Origin: CAUZFZ01 sp963579025 | Lineage (GTDB): Bacteria > Planctomycetota > Planctomycetia > Planctomycetales > Planctomycetaceae | NCBI GenBank assembly: GCA_963579025.1 | Contig: CAUZFZ010000018.1 | Span: 1 to 64,000, forward strand | Direction of reading: 5' to 3' | DNA: 64,000 bases | Shown: positions 1 to 9,394 of the stretch, piece by piece | Layout of the letters: every line of letters starts with the position of its first letter | Position numbering within the stretch: position 1 is the stretch's first letter | Program-made: the position numbers and the translations under genes | Notes under the pieces: generated by a model | Databases searched by the model: none | What the model was told of the DNA's origin: nothing | The model's input: the letters and a program-made list of their open reading frames with translations, nothing else

Positions 1-50
1 GCCCCCAGTTGAAGTGCTGGGGGCTCGCTACGCTCGACCACCAGCCGCCC
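1..50. repeat. Hairpin-containing intergenic repeat at left edge
   Basis: Positions 1-25 form a stem (GCCCCCAG paired with CTGGGGGC around a short loop), followed by a CTCGCTACGCTCGACCACCAGCC tail. It lies upstream of mreB and is cut by the window edge. It could be the terminator of the preceding gene or one copy of a dispersed palindromic repeat. No second copy is present in the window. Confidence 0.4.
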
Positions 51-123
51 GATCCCACTACTTAAAGTTGACGCAGCACTAGTAGTCCGCCGCAGCTCGC
101 TTTTTGGGAGAATCGAACGGCAC

Positions 124-1173
124 ATGTGGAACTGGATGCGACAGCGTCTGTGCCCCGATCTGGCGATTGATCTGGGGACAGCGAACACGCTGGTGATCGT
201 GCAGGGCGAAGGCATCGTCCTGAACGAGCCGTCCGTTGTTGCGCTGCAGAAAGGTACGCGTCGAGTGCTCGGCAAAGGTGCTGCGGTCGGCAAGCTGGCC
301 AAACAGATGCTCGGCCGCACTCCGGACTCAATCACCGCGGTCCGTCCCCTTAAGGACGGTGTGATTACTGATTTCGAATTGTGCGAAGCGATGCTGCGGT
401 ACTTCATCCAGAAAGCCAGTCGTCACGTACGCGGCATGCGACCGCGAGTCATCATCGCCGTTCCGGGTGGAATCACACCGGTCGAGAAGCGAGCGGTCTT
501 TAACAGCGCCGAACGTGCCGGGGCCGGCCGCGTGTATCTGATCGAGGAATCTCGAGCGGCCGGTATCGGAGCCGGGCTGCCGATCTCCGAACCGCTGGCC
601 AGCATGGTCTGCGACATCGGCGGTGGAACGAGCGATGTCGCGATCCTCAGCCTGGGCGAGATCGTCGTCAGCGAGTCGGTGCGTGTGGCGGGCGACGAAA
701 TGGACGCGGCGATCGTTGAATACATGAAGCAGCACTTCTCGCTCAGAATCGGATTGCAGACTGCTGAGCAGATCAAGCTGCGACTGGGCAGCGCTTTTCC
801 GCTGGAACAGGAACTCACCAGTGACATTCGCGGACTGGACACCATCAGCAGCGTTCCGCGCAAAGCCGTTGTCACCAGCGAAGAAATTCGTGATGCGCTG
901 AAGGTCCCGCTGGAGGAAATCGTCGGCTGTGTTAAGGCCACGATCGAGAAGTGCAAACCGGAACTGGTCGCGGACATTGTCGACACCGGGATTGTTCTGA
1001 CCGGCGGAGGCGCCATGTTGCGCGGTCTCGACCGGCTGATGCACGAACAGCTCGGCATTCCGGCGCGTGCGGCTGACGAACCGTTGAATACCGTGGCGCG
1101 CGGAGCGGCCATCTGCCTCGAACACCTCAGCCAGTGGCGGGACCGCTTCGACACCGGCGAGAAGGCAGCGTGA
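124..1173 (+). CDS. mreB: Rod shape-determining protein MreB
   Basis: This is a bacterial actin homologue of 349 aa, the usual length for MreB. It polymerises under the inner membrane and organises elongation-mode peptidoglycan synthesis. The N-terminal phosphate-1 loop reads DLAIDLGTANTLV, the phosphate-2 loop is CDIGGGTSDVAIL near residue 165, and the adenosine motif is TGGGAMLRGLD near residue 295. The ATG follows a GGGAG at 106-110. It heads an mreB-mreC-mreD order, with mreC starting 37 bases after its stop. The identification is secure from motifs and context. Confidence 0.97.
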   Translation: MWNWMRQRLCPDLAIDLGTANTLVIVQGEGIVLNEPSVVALQKGTRRVLGKGAAVGKLAKQMLGRTPDSITAVRPLKDGVITDFELCEAMLRYFIQKASRHVRGMRPRVIIAVPGGITPVEKRAVFNSAERAGAGRVYLIEESRAAGIGAGLPISEPLASMVCDIGGGTSDVAILSLGEIVVSESVRVAGDEMDAAIVEYMKQHFSLRIGLQTAEQIKLRLGSAFPLEQELTSDIRGLDTISSVPRKAVVTSEEIRDALKVPLEEIVGCVKATIEKCKPELVADIVDTGIVLTGGGAMLRGLDRLMHEQLGIPARAADEPLNTVARGAAICLEHLSQWRDRFDTGEKAA

Positions 1174-1210
1174 CGGCTTGCAGTAGCCAGCCTGACATCG
1201 AAGGTCGTGC

Positions 1211-2167
1211 ATGGACGCCGGTTCGAACAACTCCATCTTCAAGGTGACAACCGCCTGTCTACTCGGAGCGATGTTGCTGGCGATCCTGCCCGATTCGCTG
1301 ACCGCGCAACTTCGCGACGCCGTCCGAGCGATCCTGCAGCCGGGTCAGTCAGCGCTCCTGGCGATGCGTGAGCATGCCGACAAGCAATGGGTGGCGTTCC
1401 AGTCGGACGAGTTTGCCGCGCGCAATCAGGAATTTCAGGACCTGGCAGCGCGGGCCAGGGCATCTGAGTTCCAGGCGAGACAGTCAGCCCTCGCGATACG
1501 GGAGCTACAGCGTCAGCTTGCCGAAGCCCGACGTTATGCAGCCTCACAGTTCCCGACGCAGCCGACTGAACCGCTGCTTTCTGTGCGTGCGGTTGAGGCT
1601 CGCATTCTGGGAAAGGAAATCCTCGCGGGCCTGAAATCCCGCCAGTTGCTCGATCTCGGACAGGCCAACGGACTCCGAGAGGATCAATGGGTGGTGGATA
1701 CCGAACGCCCGATTCTTGATCTGGGCAGCGACCAGTCACTGCGGACCGGGCTGCCGGTGTTTGCCGGGCGATGCATTGTCGGACGAGTGGCTCAGTCGGG
1801 TCGCTGGACCAGTTCGCTGCAACTGATCACCGCAACGGACTTCCGGGCGAAGGCTATTCTGGCCGACGCGCGAGGACTGCTGCCGGAATCATCCCCACAG
1901 GGATTACTCGAAGGCACCGGTAGCGGCTGCCGCCTCACGCAGGTTGGTGCTAACGAGAACGTCCAGGTTGGCGACACCGTGTACTCGGTTCCCGGTTTTC
2001 CAGTCGATGCCCCGATGCTGTTTGGCGTGGTGGCGTCATGTACGCGGCAGCCCGGAGCTTTGCACTGGGATGTCGAAGTCGAACCTCACGTTGATGTCGG
2101 CCAGATTCGCACGGTTCAAATTCTGACACCGACCATTAACCCGCAGCGTCTTGCTGAAAGAGACTGA
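1211..2167 (+). CDS. mreC: Rod shape-determining protein MreC
   Basis: The protein has 318 aa with the MreC architecture. A short cytoplasmic N-terminus leads into one membrane segment (residues about 12-32), then a periplasmic coiled coil (residues about 55-110, rich in Arg, Gln and Ala), then a C-terminal beta domain with the family-like stretch GLPVFAGRCIVGRVAQSG. MreC links MreB filaments to the periplasmic PBP/RodA machinery. Its TGA overlaps the ATG of mreD by one base, so the two are probably translationally coupled. Family identity rests on architecture plus position. Confidence 0.9.
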   Translation: MDAGSNNSIFKVTTACLLGAMLLAILPDSLTAQLRDAVRAILQPGQSALLAMREHADKQWVAFQSDEFAARNQEFQDLAARARASEFQARQSALAIRELQRQLAEARRYAASQFPTQPTEPLLSVRAVEARILGKEILAGLKSRQLLDLGQANGLREDQWVVDTERPILDLGSDQSLRTGLPVFAGRCIVGRVAQSGRWTSSLQLITATDFRAKAILADARGLLPESSPQGLLEGTGSGCRLTQVGANENVQVGDTVYSVPGFPVDAPMLFGVVASCTRQPGALHWDVEVEPHVDVGQIRTVQILTPTINPQRLAERD

Positions 2168-2643
2168 TGCGTCATATCGCACTCGCCGTCGCGGCTTACG
2201 TCCTGTTGGCCGTGGAATCCACACTGGCCGACGGCCGAGGCACATTTGCATGGCTGCTGCTGCCGTGGCTGGCTGTCACACTTGAACCAAAGCACTCGGT
2301 CGTCGCGGCGTTCGCATACGGACTGCTGCTGGACTGCCTGTCAAATGGACATCCCGGCATTTTCGTGGCGGTGACAGTGTTGGCCACCGGCGGCCTGCGG
2401 TGCCTCATTCAGCAATCAGCTCTGTCGACAGGCCCGCGCATCGCTCTGACCTGTTTTACGAGTTCACTGATCGCATCGCTGGCGGTTCAGGCGGTATTGC
2501 TGGGGCTTCAATCCCGACCGATCGAGCTGCAACTGGTCGCTGACACCGCGCTGCCATGCAGTGTCGGAGCCGTCGCGCTGGCATGCACGGTGACCATCCT
2601 GCGTCACATTCGTCTACGGCCGATGACGCAATCGCACGGCTGA
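2167..2643 (+). CDS. mreD: Probable rod shape-determining protein MreD
   Basis: This 158-aa protein is almost wholly hydrophobic, with about five predicted membrane segments. That matches the size and topology of MreD, which diverges strongly in sequence. The stretch FAYGLLLDCLSNGHPGIF resembles the MreD loop (GLLxDxxxxxxxG). It follows mreC with a one-base stop/start overlap and ends the operon, converging on the gene at 2683. The assignment rests mostly on synteny. Confidence 0.8.
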   Translation: MRHIALAVAAYVLLAVESTLADGRGTFAWLLLPWLAVTLEPKHSVVAAFAYGLLLDCLSNGHPGIFVAVTVLATGGLRCLIQQSALSTGPRIALTCFTSSLIASLAVQAVLLGLQSRPIELQLVADTALPCSVGAVALACTVTILRHIRLRPMTQSHG

Positions 2644-2666
2644 AAACGCTTGATGCAACGCGAAGA

Positions 2667-2697
2667 ATGCCGCACCGCTTCTTTAGGCGTGCGGCAT
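2667..2697. terminator. Putative bidirectional terminator hairpin
   Basis: A nine-base-pair stem (ATGCCGCAC paired with GTGCGGCAT) with a 13-base loop lies between the stop of mreD and the end of the convergent gene. It overlaps that gene's last codons. There is no clear T tract, so its function is inferred from position. Confidence 0.45.
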
Positions 2698-3396
2698 ACC
2701 GAACATCGCCAGCAGCGACTTCGTGGCGATTTCGATGTTCTGCAGGAAAGTGACCGCGCCGGAGGGTCCGCTGTACGCGAATGCGACGACCAGTCCGTTG
2801 CAAAACAGATTCGCAGTTGGCAGGACCGCGAAGCAGTACACGAAGCCAGCCCGTTGCAGATCGCTCTGACCGGCGTGCGTCTCGCGCATGGTCGAGGTGA
2901 CGTGATAGGCAAAGGCGGCGCCGTTCAACGCGTGGGCAATTTCCCAGGGGATCACGGGCACCAGCCAATAGAACAGCATCAGGGCCCAGCAGATCGTGGG
3001 GAAGAAATACGGCGCCAGCGTGATCAGCCAGTTGCCTCGCCCCACGAAACGCATGTGGCCGCCCTGGCTCCAGGAGGTTCTCAGGCCGACCACCTTGTGA
3101 AACGTGAGCACGGCGAACAGCGAATGGGTGAGTTCATGTTCCAGCGTTGAAAAGAATGTGGTTCGCCACCAGCGGATCAGCCACAGCCAGAGCAGGAGGT
3201 AGCATCCGGCGCCTCCGACAAAAGGCAGAATGGGCCGTGGTTCTCGCACGCATCCAATCAGCACAGCGAAGCAGGCCTCGATCGCCGGAACCAGCAACAC
3301 GATCGACAGCGCGGCGAACGGCCACTTCAACCAGAGGAATCCCACGTCGATCCGATCGGACATTCGGCTGAACAGCGATGGTCTATGCGCCGGCAT
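2683..3396 (-). CDS. Membrane protein with HELTH zincin-like motif
   Basis: This is a 237-aa integral membrane protein with hydrophobic segments near residues 25-50, 58-76, 130-160 and 190-215. H87-E88-L-T-H91 gives an HEXXH motif beside a membrane segment, as in membrane-embedded zinc metalloproteases. No second zinc ligand motif of the M50 type was recognised, so protease activity is only possible. An upstream in-frame TTG at 3405 exists, but ATG at 3396 is preferred because it clears the tsaE stop. It follows tsaE by five bases and probably shares its transcript. Confidence 0.7.
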   Translation of the reverse strand: MPAHRPSLFSRMSDRIDVGFLWLKWPFAALSIVLLVPAIEACFAVLIGCVREPRPILPFVGGAGCYLLLWLWLIRWWRTTFFSTLEHELTHSLFAVLTFHKVVGLRTSWSQGGHMRFVGRGNWLITLAPYFFPTICWALMLFYWLVPVIPWEIAHALNGAAFAYHVTSTMRETHAGQSDLQRAGFVYCFAVLPTANLFCNGLVVAFAYSGPSGAVTFLQNIEIATKSLLAMFGMPHA

Positions 3397-3401
3397 TCGA
3401 T

Positions 3402-3902
3402 TCAATCTGCTGAGGAAACGTATTGCTGACGAATCGCATCGAGCACGCAGTGAGACCGCGGACCTCCGGCCGTCAACCGGACGCGTCGTGATTCCAGGCC
3501 AGTCATTTCCAGTTCGATCGTCAGTCGGTCACGAGGCAGGACGTCGGCCACGCGATCAGCCCATTCAATCAGACAAACACCATCGCCAACCATGTACTCG
3601 TCCGCTCCCAGTTCCAGAAACTCATCCTCGTCCCGCAGCCGGTACGTATCGAAATGATAGACGGGCAGCCGGCCCTCGTATTCCTGAATCAGGACAAATG
3701 TCGGGCTGTTGACGTCGGATCGATCAGCCCCCAGCCCCTCGGCCACGGACTGCACCATCCGCGTCTTCCCAGCCCCCAGATTGCCGATCAGCCCGACGAC
3801 CAGACCCGATTCCGCAGACACGCCAATCGCACGACCGAGCCGACTGGTCGCTTCTTCGGAATCCAGATCAAGCAAAAGAGGTTCGGAAATTCGTACGGAC
3901 AT
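3402..3902 (-). CDS. tsaE: tRNA threonylcarbamoyladenosine biosynthesis ATPase TsaE
   Basis: TsaE is the ATPase partner of TsaB and TsaD in making t6A at position 37 of ANN-decoding tRNAs. The 166-aa length is typical. Walker A is GNLGAGKT (residues about 38-45). The family blocks SPTFVLIQEYEG, VYHFDTYRL and LIEWADRV are all present in order. The reading frame stays open far upstream, but homology begins at MSVRISEP, so ATG at 3902 was chosen. tsaD lies at 53690, far away but in the same window. No strong ribosome binding site is visible. Confidence 0.93.
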   Translation of the reverse strand: MSVRISEPLLLDLDSEEATSRLGRAIGVSAESGLVVGLIGNLGAGKTRMVQSVAEGLGADRSDVNSPTFVLIQEYEGRLPVYHFDTYRLRDEDEFLELGADEYMVGDGVCLIEWADRVADVLPRDRLTIELEMTGLESRRVRLTAGGPRSHCVLDAIRQQYVSSAD

Positions 3903-4122
3903 CGGGGCACCAGTTAACGGATTCTGCTCATCGGAATTCCAAGCGCAATGTTGACCGCTGACTGAGTCATGGCAACCCGCACACGTGGACGAGACATCCC
4001 TGGTCCGGTCGGCGAGTTGATTTTCTCGCGACTCGCGAATGCCGCGGAGTGCCAGGCATGTCGCATAGAAGCCTGACGTTCGCCCTCTCTTCAGCTTTAG
4101 CGCTCTGGCCGTTTCCCGTGGC

Positions 4123-6171
4123 TCAGAATCCGTCCGGGTACCAGTCCCAGGTGACACGCAGCTCGCCATCAAACTGATGATCGGCACTGTTTCCAATTGG
4201 CGTCGCGAAGCCCACGCCGAATTGCGAGTTTCCCGCGGTACGAATCGTGAGGCCAGCCACGAGGTTGAGTGTCTCGACGTTGCCAGCGTCGCTGCCGATC
4301 TGAAACAGTCCCAGCCGTGCCGGGTCCTGGTCTCCCAACGAACGGTTGTAGTGCAGTTCCAGCGTCGCGGCCGCAGACTGAATCGCGCCGTCCGGACTGT
4401 CGAGGAACCAGTACCCGACTGCTGCGTCGACGAACAACTGCACCGGATCATCCAGTTCTCCGGCCGATGCCAGTGACGAACCGTTGCTCAGGAAGGCCGA
4501 ATTGCCGTCTGTCTGAATGTCCGTCTGAATGAAACCCTGCATGAACCAGCGGTCATTCGGGGCATACAGGCCTCCGACATACGGCAGCAGATTGACGGCT
4601 TCATTATTGACCCGGGCAAGTACCGTCTGATCGGCAACTCGCACGACGACATCATCGGCCCACGGCAGAGCGACCAGCATCCCGCCCGCGACCGCGAACG
4701 AGTCGGTCGCGAAAAGCAGATGCTTCACACCGACGGTTGCATTGCCGACCTCCAGGTGCGACGCGCTGGTGTGTCCGTCAGCCGTGATCGTCGAATCGAG
4801 TGTCGCGGCGAACGGAAATCGGGCTTCAATCGACGACCGGCCCTCGAAGAACGTCGTTTCGAATCCGGGAACGAAGCGATCCACGTTCACTCCGCCGTCA
4901 CGGAGCGGGACGTTGTCGAAGTGGCTGTAATTCACAAACAGCCGACGTTTCGGCAGCGGGCTGCTGTTCTCCGCAATCTTCTGCCGCCCCACGAAGGCTC
5001 CACCTGTCGCGGGCGACGGAACTGTGATCGTCACGGGCACGGTGACCGACGTGTTAAAGCCGACGAATACATTGACAGATCCTTCAGCCACCGCCGTTGG
5101 AGTGAGCGACAGGCTGGCCAGAGTGGCGGTCGGGTCGGCGGCCTGCTCGATGCTTTCGATCGCCGGGGATATGGATGCCAGCAGAGCAGCCTGGTTCACC
5201 ACAATCTGAAGTTCCTGCTGATCGGCCGCGTTCAAAGGCAGAGGTGTCCCGGTCGGCGCGCCGGTGTTTGCCGCTTCAACGTCAAACGCAAAGTCCGTGA
5301 TCGGATCGGCGGTGAAACTCGACAGCAGGATGTCCGGGTCATCATCGAGGAATGTTGTGATGGTGATGACGGGCAGGTCCTCATTCACTGGAGGGACTGT
5401 GAATCGCACGACGGGATCAGTCCCGGAACCACCCGATGCCGTTGTTTCAATGGCAGATGCCGGATCGAAGTTCAGAAAGCCGGGCAGATTATTGGTCACG
5501 CCCAGTCGTTGAATGACCGCGCTGAGGCTGCCGCTGCCCGTTACGAAGCTGTCACCGAACATGTTTGGAATGCGAGCCAGTCGCGTGGTGTAGGCGCGCC
5601 TGCGGCGCGTCGATGCAGATCGACTCGCAACCTGCGCTTGCTGTCCGGACGGTCTGGCAGGGCGGCGGGCGGGCGGTTGTTGTTGACGCGGTTGCTGCCG
5701 CGGCCGTGCCGGCGCGGGTTGTGACCTCGGTGTACGCGGTCGCGGTGTCGGGACCGCAGGGGTCGTCGTCCGGGGCGGACGCAAACTTTCCGGCGGTGGT
5801 TGCAGCATGGAGGCTGGAAACAATCGGCCCGACGACAGAGGACTGTCATTCCGTGGAAATGTCAATTCTGGAAGCGGGCTGTACCCCGGTGTCATCGATT
5901 TTGAGCGTGCGAGATGATCGGACCGTCCGGCAGGCAGCGGTTCGACAGGCGGCGGCCGGCGATTCGACTGATTGACCGGTCCATGCTCGTCGCGCCAGTC
6001 GGTGTCATAGTCCACGCGTTGCGCATCGGGTCCGTGCGGCCACGGTTCGGGAGTTTCGAACGGAGCGTGGATGCGTGCCGGGCGGCGCAGTTCGGCCGCG
6101 GCTCCACGAGTGAGCAGCGCGATCCCCATCGCCAGTTGAAGCACGATTCGACAGGTTTCGCATGTCCGCAT
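4123..6171 (-). CDS. Secreted outer-membrane-like protein, Pro/Arg/Gln-rich linker
   Basis: Unrecognised 682-aa protein. The ATG at 6171 gives a clear signal peptide (MRTCETCRIVLQLAMGIALL, cleavage near RGAAA-E). The open frame extends upstream to 6351, but those residues are charged and lack a signal. Residues about 60-220 are low complexity and rich in Pro, Arg and Gln. The middle holds a Thr/Val/Pro-rich domain. The last 230 residues have alternating aromatic and polar strands and end in a terminal Phe (WYPDGF), as in outer-membrane beta barrels. I infer a surface barrel protein or porin-like adhesin. Confidence 0.7.
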   Translation of the reverse strand: MRTCETCRIVLQLAMGIALLTRGAAAELRRPARIHAPFETPEPWPHGPDAQRVDYDTDWRDEHGPVNQSNRRPPPVEPLPAGRSDHLARSKSMTPGYSPLPELTFPRNDSPLSSGRLFPASMLQPPPESLRPPRTTTPAVPTPRPRTPRSQPAPARPRQQPRQQQPPARRPARPSGQQAQVASRSASTRRRRAYTTRLARIPNMFGDSFVTGSGSLSAVIQRLGVTNNLPGFLNFDPASAIETTASGGSGTDPVVRFTVPPVNEDLPVITITTFLDDDPDILLSSFTADPITDFAFDVEAANTGAPTGTPLPLNAADQQELQIVVNQAALLASISPAIESIEQAADPTATLASLSLTPTAVAEGSVNVFVGFNTSVTVPVTITVPSPATGGAFVGRQKIAENSSPLPKRRLFVNYSHFDNVPLRDGGVNVDRFVPGFETTFFEGRSSIEARFPFAATLDSTITADGHTSASHLEVGNATVGVKHLLFATDSFAVAGGMLVALPWADDVVVRVADQTVLARVNNEAVNLLPYVGGLYAPNDRWFMQGFIQTDIQTDGNSAFLSNGSSLASAGELDDPVQLFVDAAVGYWFLDSPDGAIQSAAATLELHYNRSLGDQDPARLGLFQIGSDAGNVETLNLVAGLTIRTAGNSQFGVGFATPIGNSADHQFDGELRVTWDWYPDGF

Positions 6172-6322
6172 GAGGTGCGTCCGAAACAGCCCGAGGGCGT
6201 CAATCTTTGATTGAACATTGGACGTCTGTGTGTGAACACGGCCGGCACTCTCTCTTGATCGGCTGCGGTGTGGCTGACTTTGAGGGTTATTCCGGTACTC
6301 GCGGTTGTTGTCCGGAAAAATC

Positions 6323-9307
6323 TCAGCCACGCGGTGTTTGGAGTGAAGCATCCTCGCCCGGCTCAGCGGCAGCCTTCAGGAGCTGCTGCAGGGCCTCCAA
6401 CTCGGCCGCCACTTCCGCGTCTTTCGGGTTCGCCTTCAGTAAACTGGCGAGGCAGCTCTGCGCTTCATTCAGGTTGTCGATTCGCGCTGCCGGTCGGTCC
6501 AACTGCCAACACACTTGAGCAAAACTGCGCAGGGCGAGCGACAATTCGTAAAGACTCTGCGGGTCTTCTGCCGCTGTGATCTGCCGGGACTTGTAGATGG
6601 AAATGCAACGGGACAGGTGGGTCTCCGCCTGTTGGGCGTTGCCTTCGTCGACATGCATGGTGCCAGCGTCGAGCAGGACGCCCGCCAGCGGCAATTCATA
6701 CAGCTCCGGCTCTGCAGCGGCAGCACTCTCAAGCGACTGGGCTGCGGAGTCGTAGTGCTGCAGCGACTCTTTGTGGTCCTCAGTGGCCGCCGACGCATCA
6801 CCGAGCAGTCGGTGAGCCAGCGAAAGATCGAACAGGTCGCGCGGGCTGAGACGCTCGGGGAATCGGTCATACGTCTCGATGCACTGTGTGGCGAGTTCAC
6901 AAGCCCGGTCGGCCTCGCCGAAAGCCTCCCAGAGCAGTGAGGCCGCATTCAGTCGCACGCCGGCGAGGTGAAGTTCATATTCAATCACGTGCGGATTGCG
7001 GATGACGACCACATTGAGTTCGCGTTCCGCGGACTCATACCAGCCCACCGCCGTTTCCGGGTCGGCCTGCCGGTTGAGGTCTCCCAGAAGACGGTGGCAG
7101 AGCGCCAGCCGGCTGCGAAATGTGTCATCATGCGGCTGCAACTCCAGCAGCCGCGTGAACTGTCCCGAGGCCTGTTCGAAGGCGTTCCCGGCTTCGTCCG
7201 GGAGCCCCATGGATTCGTAGAGCGTTGTCCCGAGGTTATAGAAGCCCTGGGCCGAGTCTCTGAGAGTCCGTTCATCCTCTGTGTCTGCCAGGATCGCGGT
7301 ACGGATCCGCTGCGCATCTTCGAACAGCTCCCTGGCCCGGACGGCCGCATCAAGTTGACGCTCGACCAGACCGAGATTCATTTTTGCGTTCGCGAGACGT
7401 CGCCGGGTTTCGATGTCAGCCGGCTGCTGGCCGGCGATCAACGTCCGCACGGACAGAGCCTGCGTGTAGTCCTGCCGGGCGCTCTCCAGTTTGCCTCTGC
7501 GGAACCAGGCCCGCGCCCGCGCGGTCAGTGTGTCGCCCAAACCGGTCCGCTGTTCACTATCCGAGTCGCTCGACACGATCGCATCGAAGCGTGCCTGTGC
7601 CGTGTTGTAGAAAGGCAGTGCTGCTTCCGGCGAGTCGATCTCTTCGATAATCAGGCCCACGCGCAGGTGATTCCAGGCTGACTCGGCAGCCACAGCCGGA
7701 TCGTCACTGCGTTCGTCGATGAACCAGCGGTAGTACTCCAGCGCCGACTCCAGCAGGTCGCGGCGGATCGCGTGCATGCCCGGCTGTTTCAACAGGTGGT
7801 CTTCACTCAGCTTTGTGTACAGGTCGTCGACAGCAGTGCGAGCGCGGGTGAAGTTGATTTCTGCTTCTTCGGCACGGCGACTGGCCTGAATCGCGAACAC
7901 GGTCGAGATAATCGTGCCTGTCAGGAGCGTGACGAACAGCGCCGCTGTGAATCCGGCAATCAGTGGGTTGCGGCGACACCAGCGCGTGAACTTCTCGAGG
8001 CTGGTCAGCGGCCGTGCCAGAACCGCGGCGCCTTCCAGGTAGCGGTCGAGGTCCGCCTTCATTTCAAGTGCGGTTGCATACCGATGCGGGATCTCTTTCG
8101 ACAACGACTTCAGGCAGATCGTTTCCAGTTCCCTGTCGATGCCCTCGACTATGCGGCTGGGTGGCGTCGGTTCCCGTTCGCGCACCTGTTTCATGGTCTC
8201 AAGAAAGTTGGGTGCCGTGAACGGAGGCTGCCCGGTCAGCAGGCAGTAAAGCGTCGCGCCAAGTCCGTACACGTCGGTCGTCGGCCCGATCAGAGTGTTC
8301 TGTGACGCGGCCTGTTCCGGCGCCATGAATGACGGTGTCCCGAGGATCTGGTCCGAGGCCGTGAGCTGCGTATCGATGTCATCCAGTATCCGCGCGAGAC
8401 CAAAGTCGGTGACCTTCGGAATGCCATCCGTCTCCAGCAGGATGTTGGCTGGCTTCAGGTCACGGTGCACCACTCCATGTTCGTGAGCGTAATGGATGGC
8501 ATCGGCCACCTGACTCATCAGCCGGGCAGCCCGGTCCGGTGGCATCGGCCCCGATCTGAGCTGATCGGACACGGCCCCGCCGTCAACAAACTCCATCGTC
8601 AGGAACTGCTGATCGTCGTGCTGCCCATAGTCATAGACTGCCACGATGTTGGAATGCTTCAGGCGAGCCACCGAGGCGGCTTCGCGCTTGAACCGCCCCA
8701 GCATCTGCGGCGACGACGAACGCCCTGTCAGGATCGTCTTCAAGGCCACCACACGATTCAGTGCCACGTGCCTGGCGCGGTAGACAATGCCCATGCCGCC
8801 GCGAGCCAGCTCATTGATCAGTTCGTAGTCGCCGAACCGCCTCGGGAACGAATCTGGTCTGGTCCTCGCCACGGATGCCGTGCCTGTCGCCGCTTCGCCC
8901 ACGATCGTGGACGCGGATTCCGTGTGCGGCAGGAACGAAAGGATGATCTCCTCGAAGTCAGGGAAGCGGTCGAGGTAATCGTGACACGTGGGAAGACCAC
9001 CCGATTCCTTTCGGTAGTCGACTTCGAGCTTCAGCAGATCACGAAACAAACCATCGCGAAGCGACTGTTCGACCGACGTCAGCATGTTCTCGATCGAAAC
9101 CGACCGTCCGGATCTCAACGCACCATCAAAATCGAGTCGAGGTCCTGTGATGGTCTCCTGGCCCTCGCATTTCGATTCGGCGTCAACGATGTTCTGAGAT
9201 TCGCTCACCGGTGGCCCGTCCTCACTGTTGTTCACTCGCAACATGGACCATCGTGCGGACGACTGGCGTGATTCGCAAGCAGGAAGATGCATGAAACCAG
9301 ATTCCAT
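6323..9307 (-). CDS. Ser/Thr protein kinase with TM segment and TPR sensor domain
   Basis: This is a Hanks-type kinase of 994 aa. An N-terminal helical segment (about residues 65-130) precedes the kinase domain, which starts near residue 157. The glycine loop is ARGGMGIVYRAR, the ATP lysine sits in VVALKTIL, the catalytic loop is VVHRDLKPANIL, and DFGLAR is intact. One membrane helix lies near residue 446 (NPLIAGFTAALFVTLLTG). About 500 C-terminal residues form TPR-like helical repeats outside the membrane. The start is uncertain: the frame is open to 9502, but that part translates a 96-bp palindrome, so ATG 9307, 9292 or 9244 is likelier. Confidence 0.88.
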   Translation of the reverse strand: MESGFMHLPACESRQSSARWSMLRVNNSEDGPPVSESQNIVDAESKCEGQETITGPRLDFDGALRSGRSVSIENMLTSVEQSLRDGLFRDLLKLEVDYRKESGGLPTCHDYLDRFPDFEEIILSFLPHTESASTIVGEAATGTASVARTRPDSFPRRFGDYELINELARGGMGIVYRARHVALNRVVALKTILTGRSSSPQMLGRFKREAASVARLKHSNIVAVYDYGQHDDQQFLTMEFVDGGAVSDQLRSGPMPPDRAARLMSQVADAIHYAHEHGVVHRDLKPANILLETDGIPKVTDFGLARILDDIDTQLTASDQILGTPSFMAPEQAASQNTLIGPTTDVYGLGATLYCLLTGQPPFTAPNFLETMKQVREREPTPPSRIVEGIDRELETICLKSLSKEIPHRYATALEMKADLDRYLEGAAVLARPLTSLEKFTRWCRRNPLIAGFTAALFVTLLTGTIISTVFAIQASRRAEEAEINFTRARTAVDDLYTKLSEDHLLKQPGMHAIRRDLLESALEYYRWFIDERSDDPAVAAESAWNHLRVGLIIEEIDSPEAALPFYNTAQARFDAIVSSDSDSEQRTGLGDTLTARARAWFRRGKLESARQDYTQALSVRTLIAGQQPADIETRRRLANAKMNLGLVERQLDAAVRARELFEDAQRIRTAILADTEDERTLRDSAQGFYNLGTTLYESMGLPDEAGNAFEQASGQFTRLLELQPHDDTFRSRLALCHRLLGDLNRQADPETAVGWYESAERELNVVVIRNPHVIEYELHLAGVRLNAASLLWEAFGEADRACELATQCIETYDRFPERLSPRDLFDLSLAHRLLGDASAATEDHKESLQHYDSAAQSLESAAAAEPELYELPLAGVLLDAGTMHVDEGNAQQAETHLSRCISIYKSRQITAAEDPQSLYELSLALRSFAQVCWQLDRPAARIDNLNEAQSCLASLLKANPKDAEVAAELEALQQLLKAAAEPGEDASLQTPRG

Positions 9308-9394
9308 CTCCCGTGACCGATTCACCGCAACCCGCTCGCGTAGCTGAAACCAACATTGGTCGACTGCCGACGCTGCCTGTGGCCGACAACCAAA

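Noticed and set aside
328..1242. Long minus-strand frame opposite mreB
   Set aside because: It is antisense to a certain gene, with low-complexity composition typical of shadow frames in G+C-rich DNA.
3903..4451. In-frame upstream extension of tsaE containing CAGCH, a haem-like motif
   Set aside because: TsaE homology begins at 3902, the extension overlaps the barrel protein gene in another frame, and the single CXXCH has no surrounding cytochrome features.
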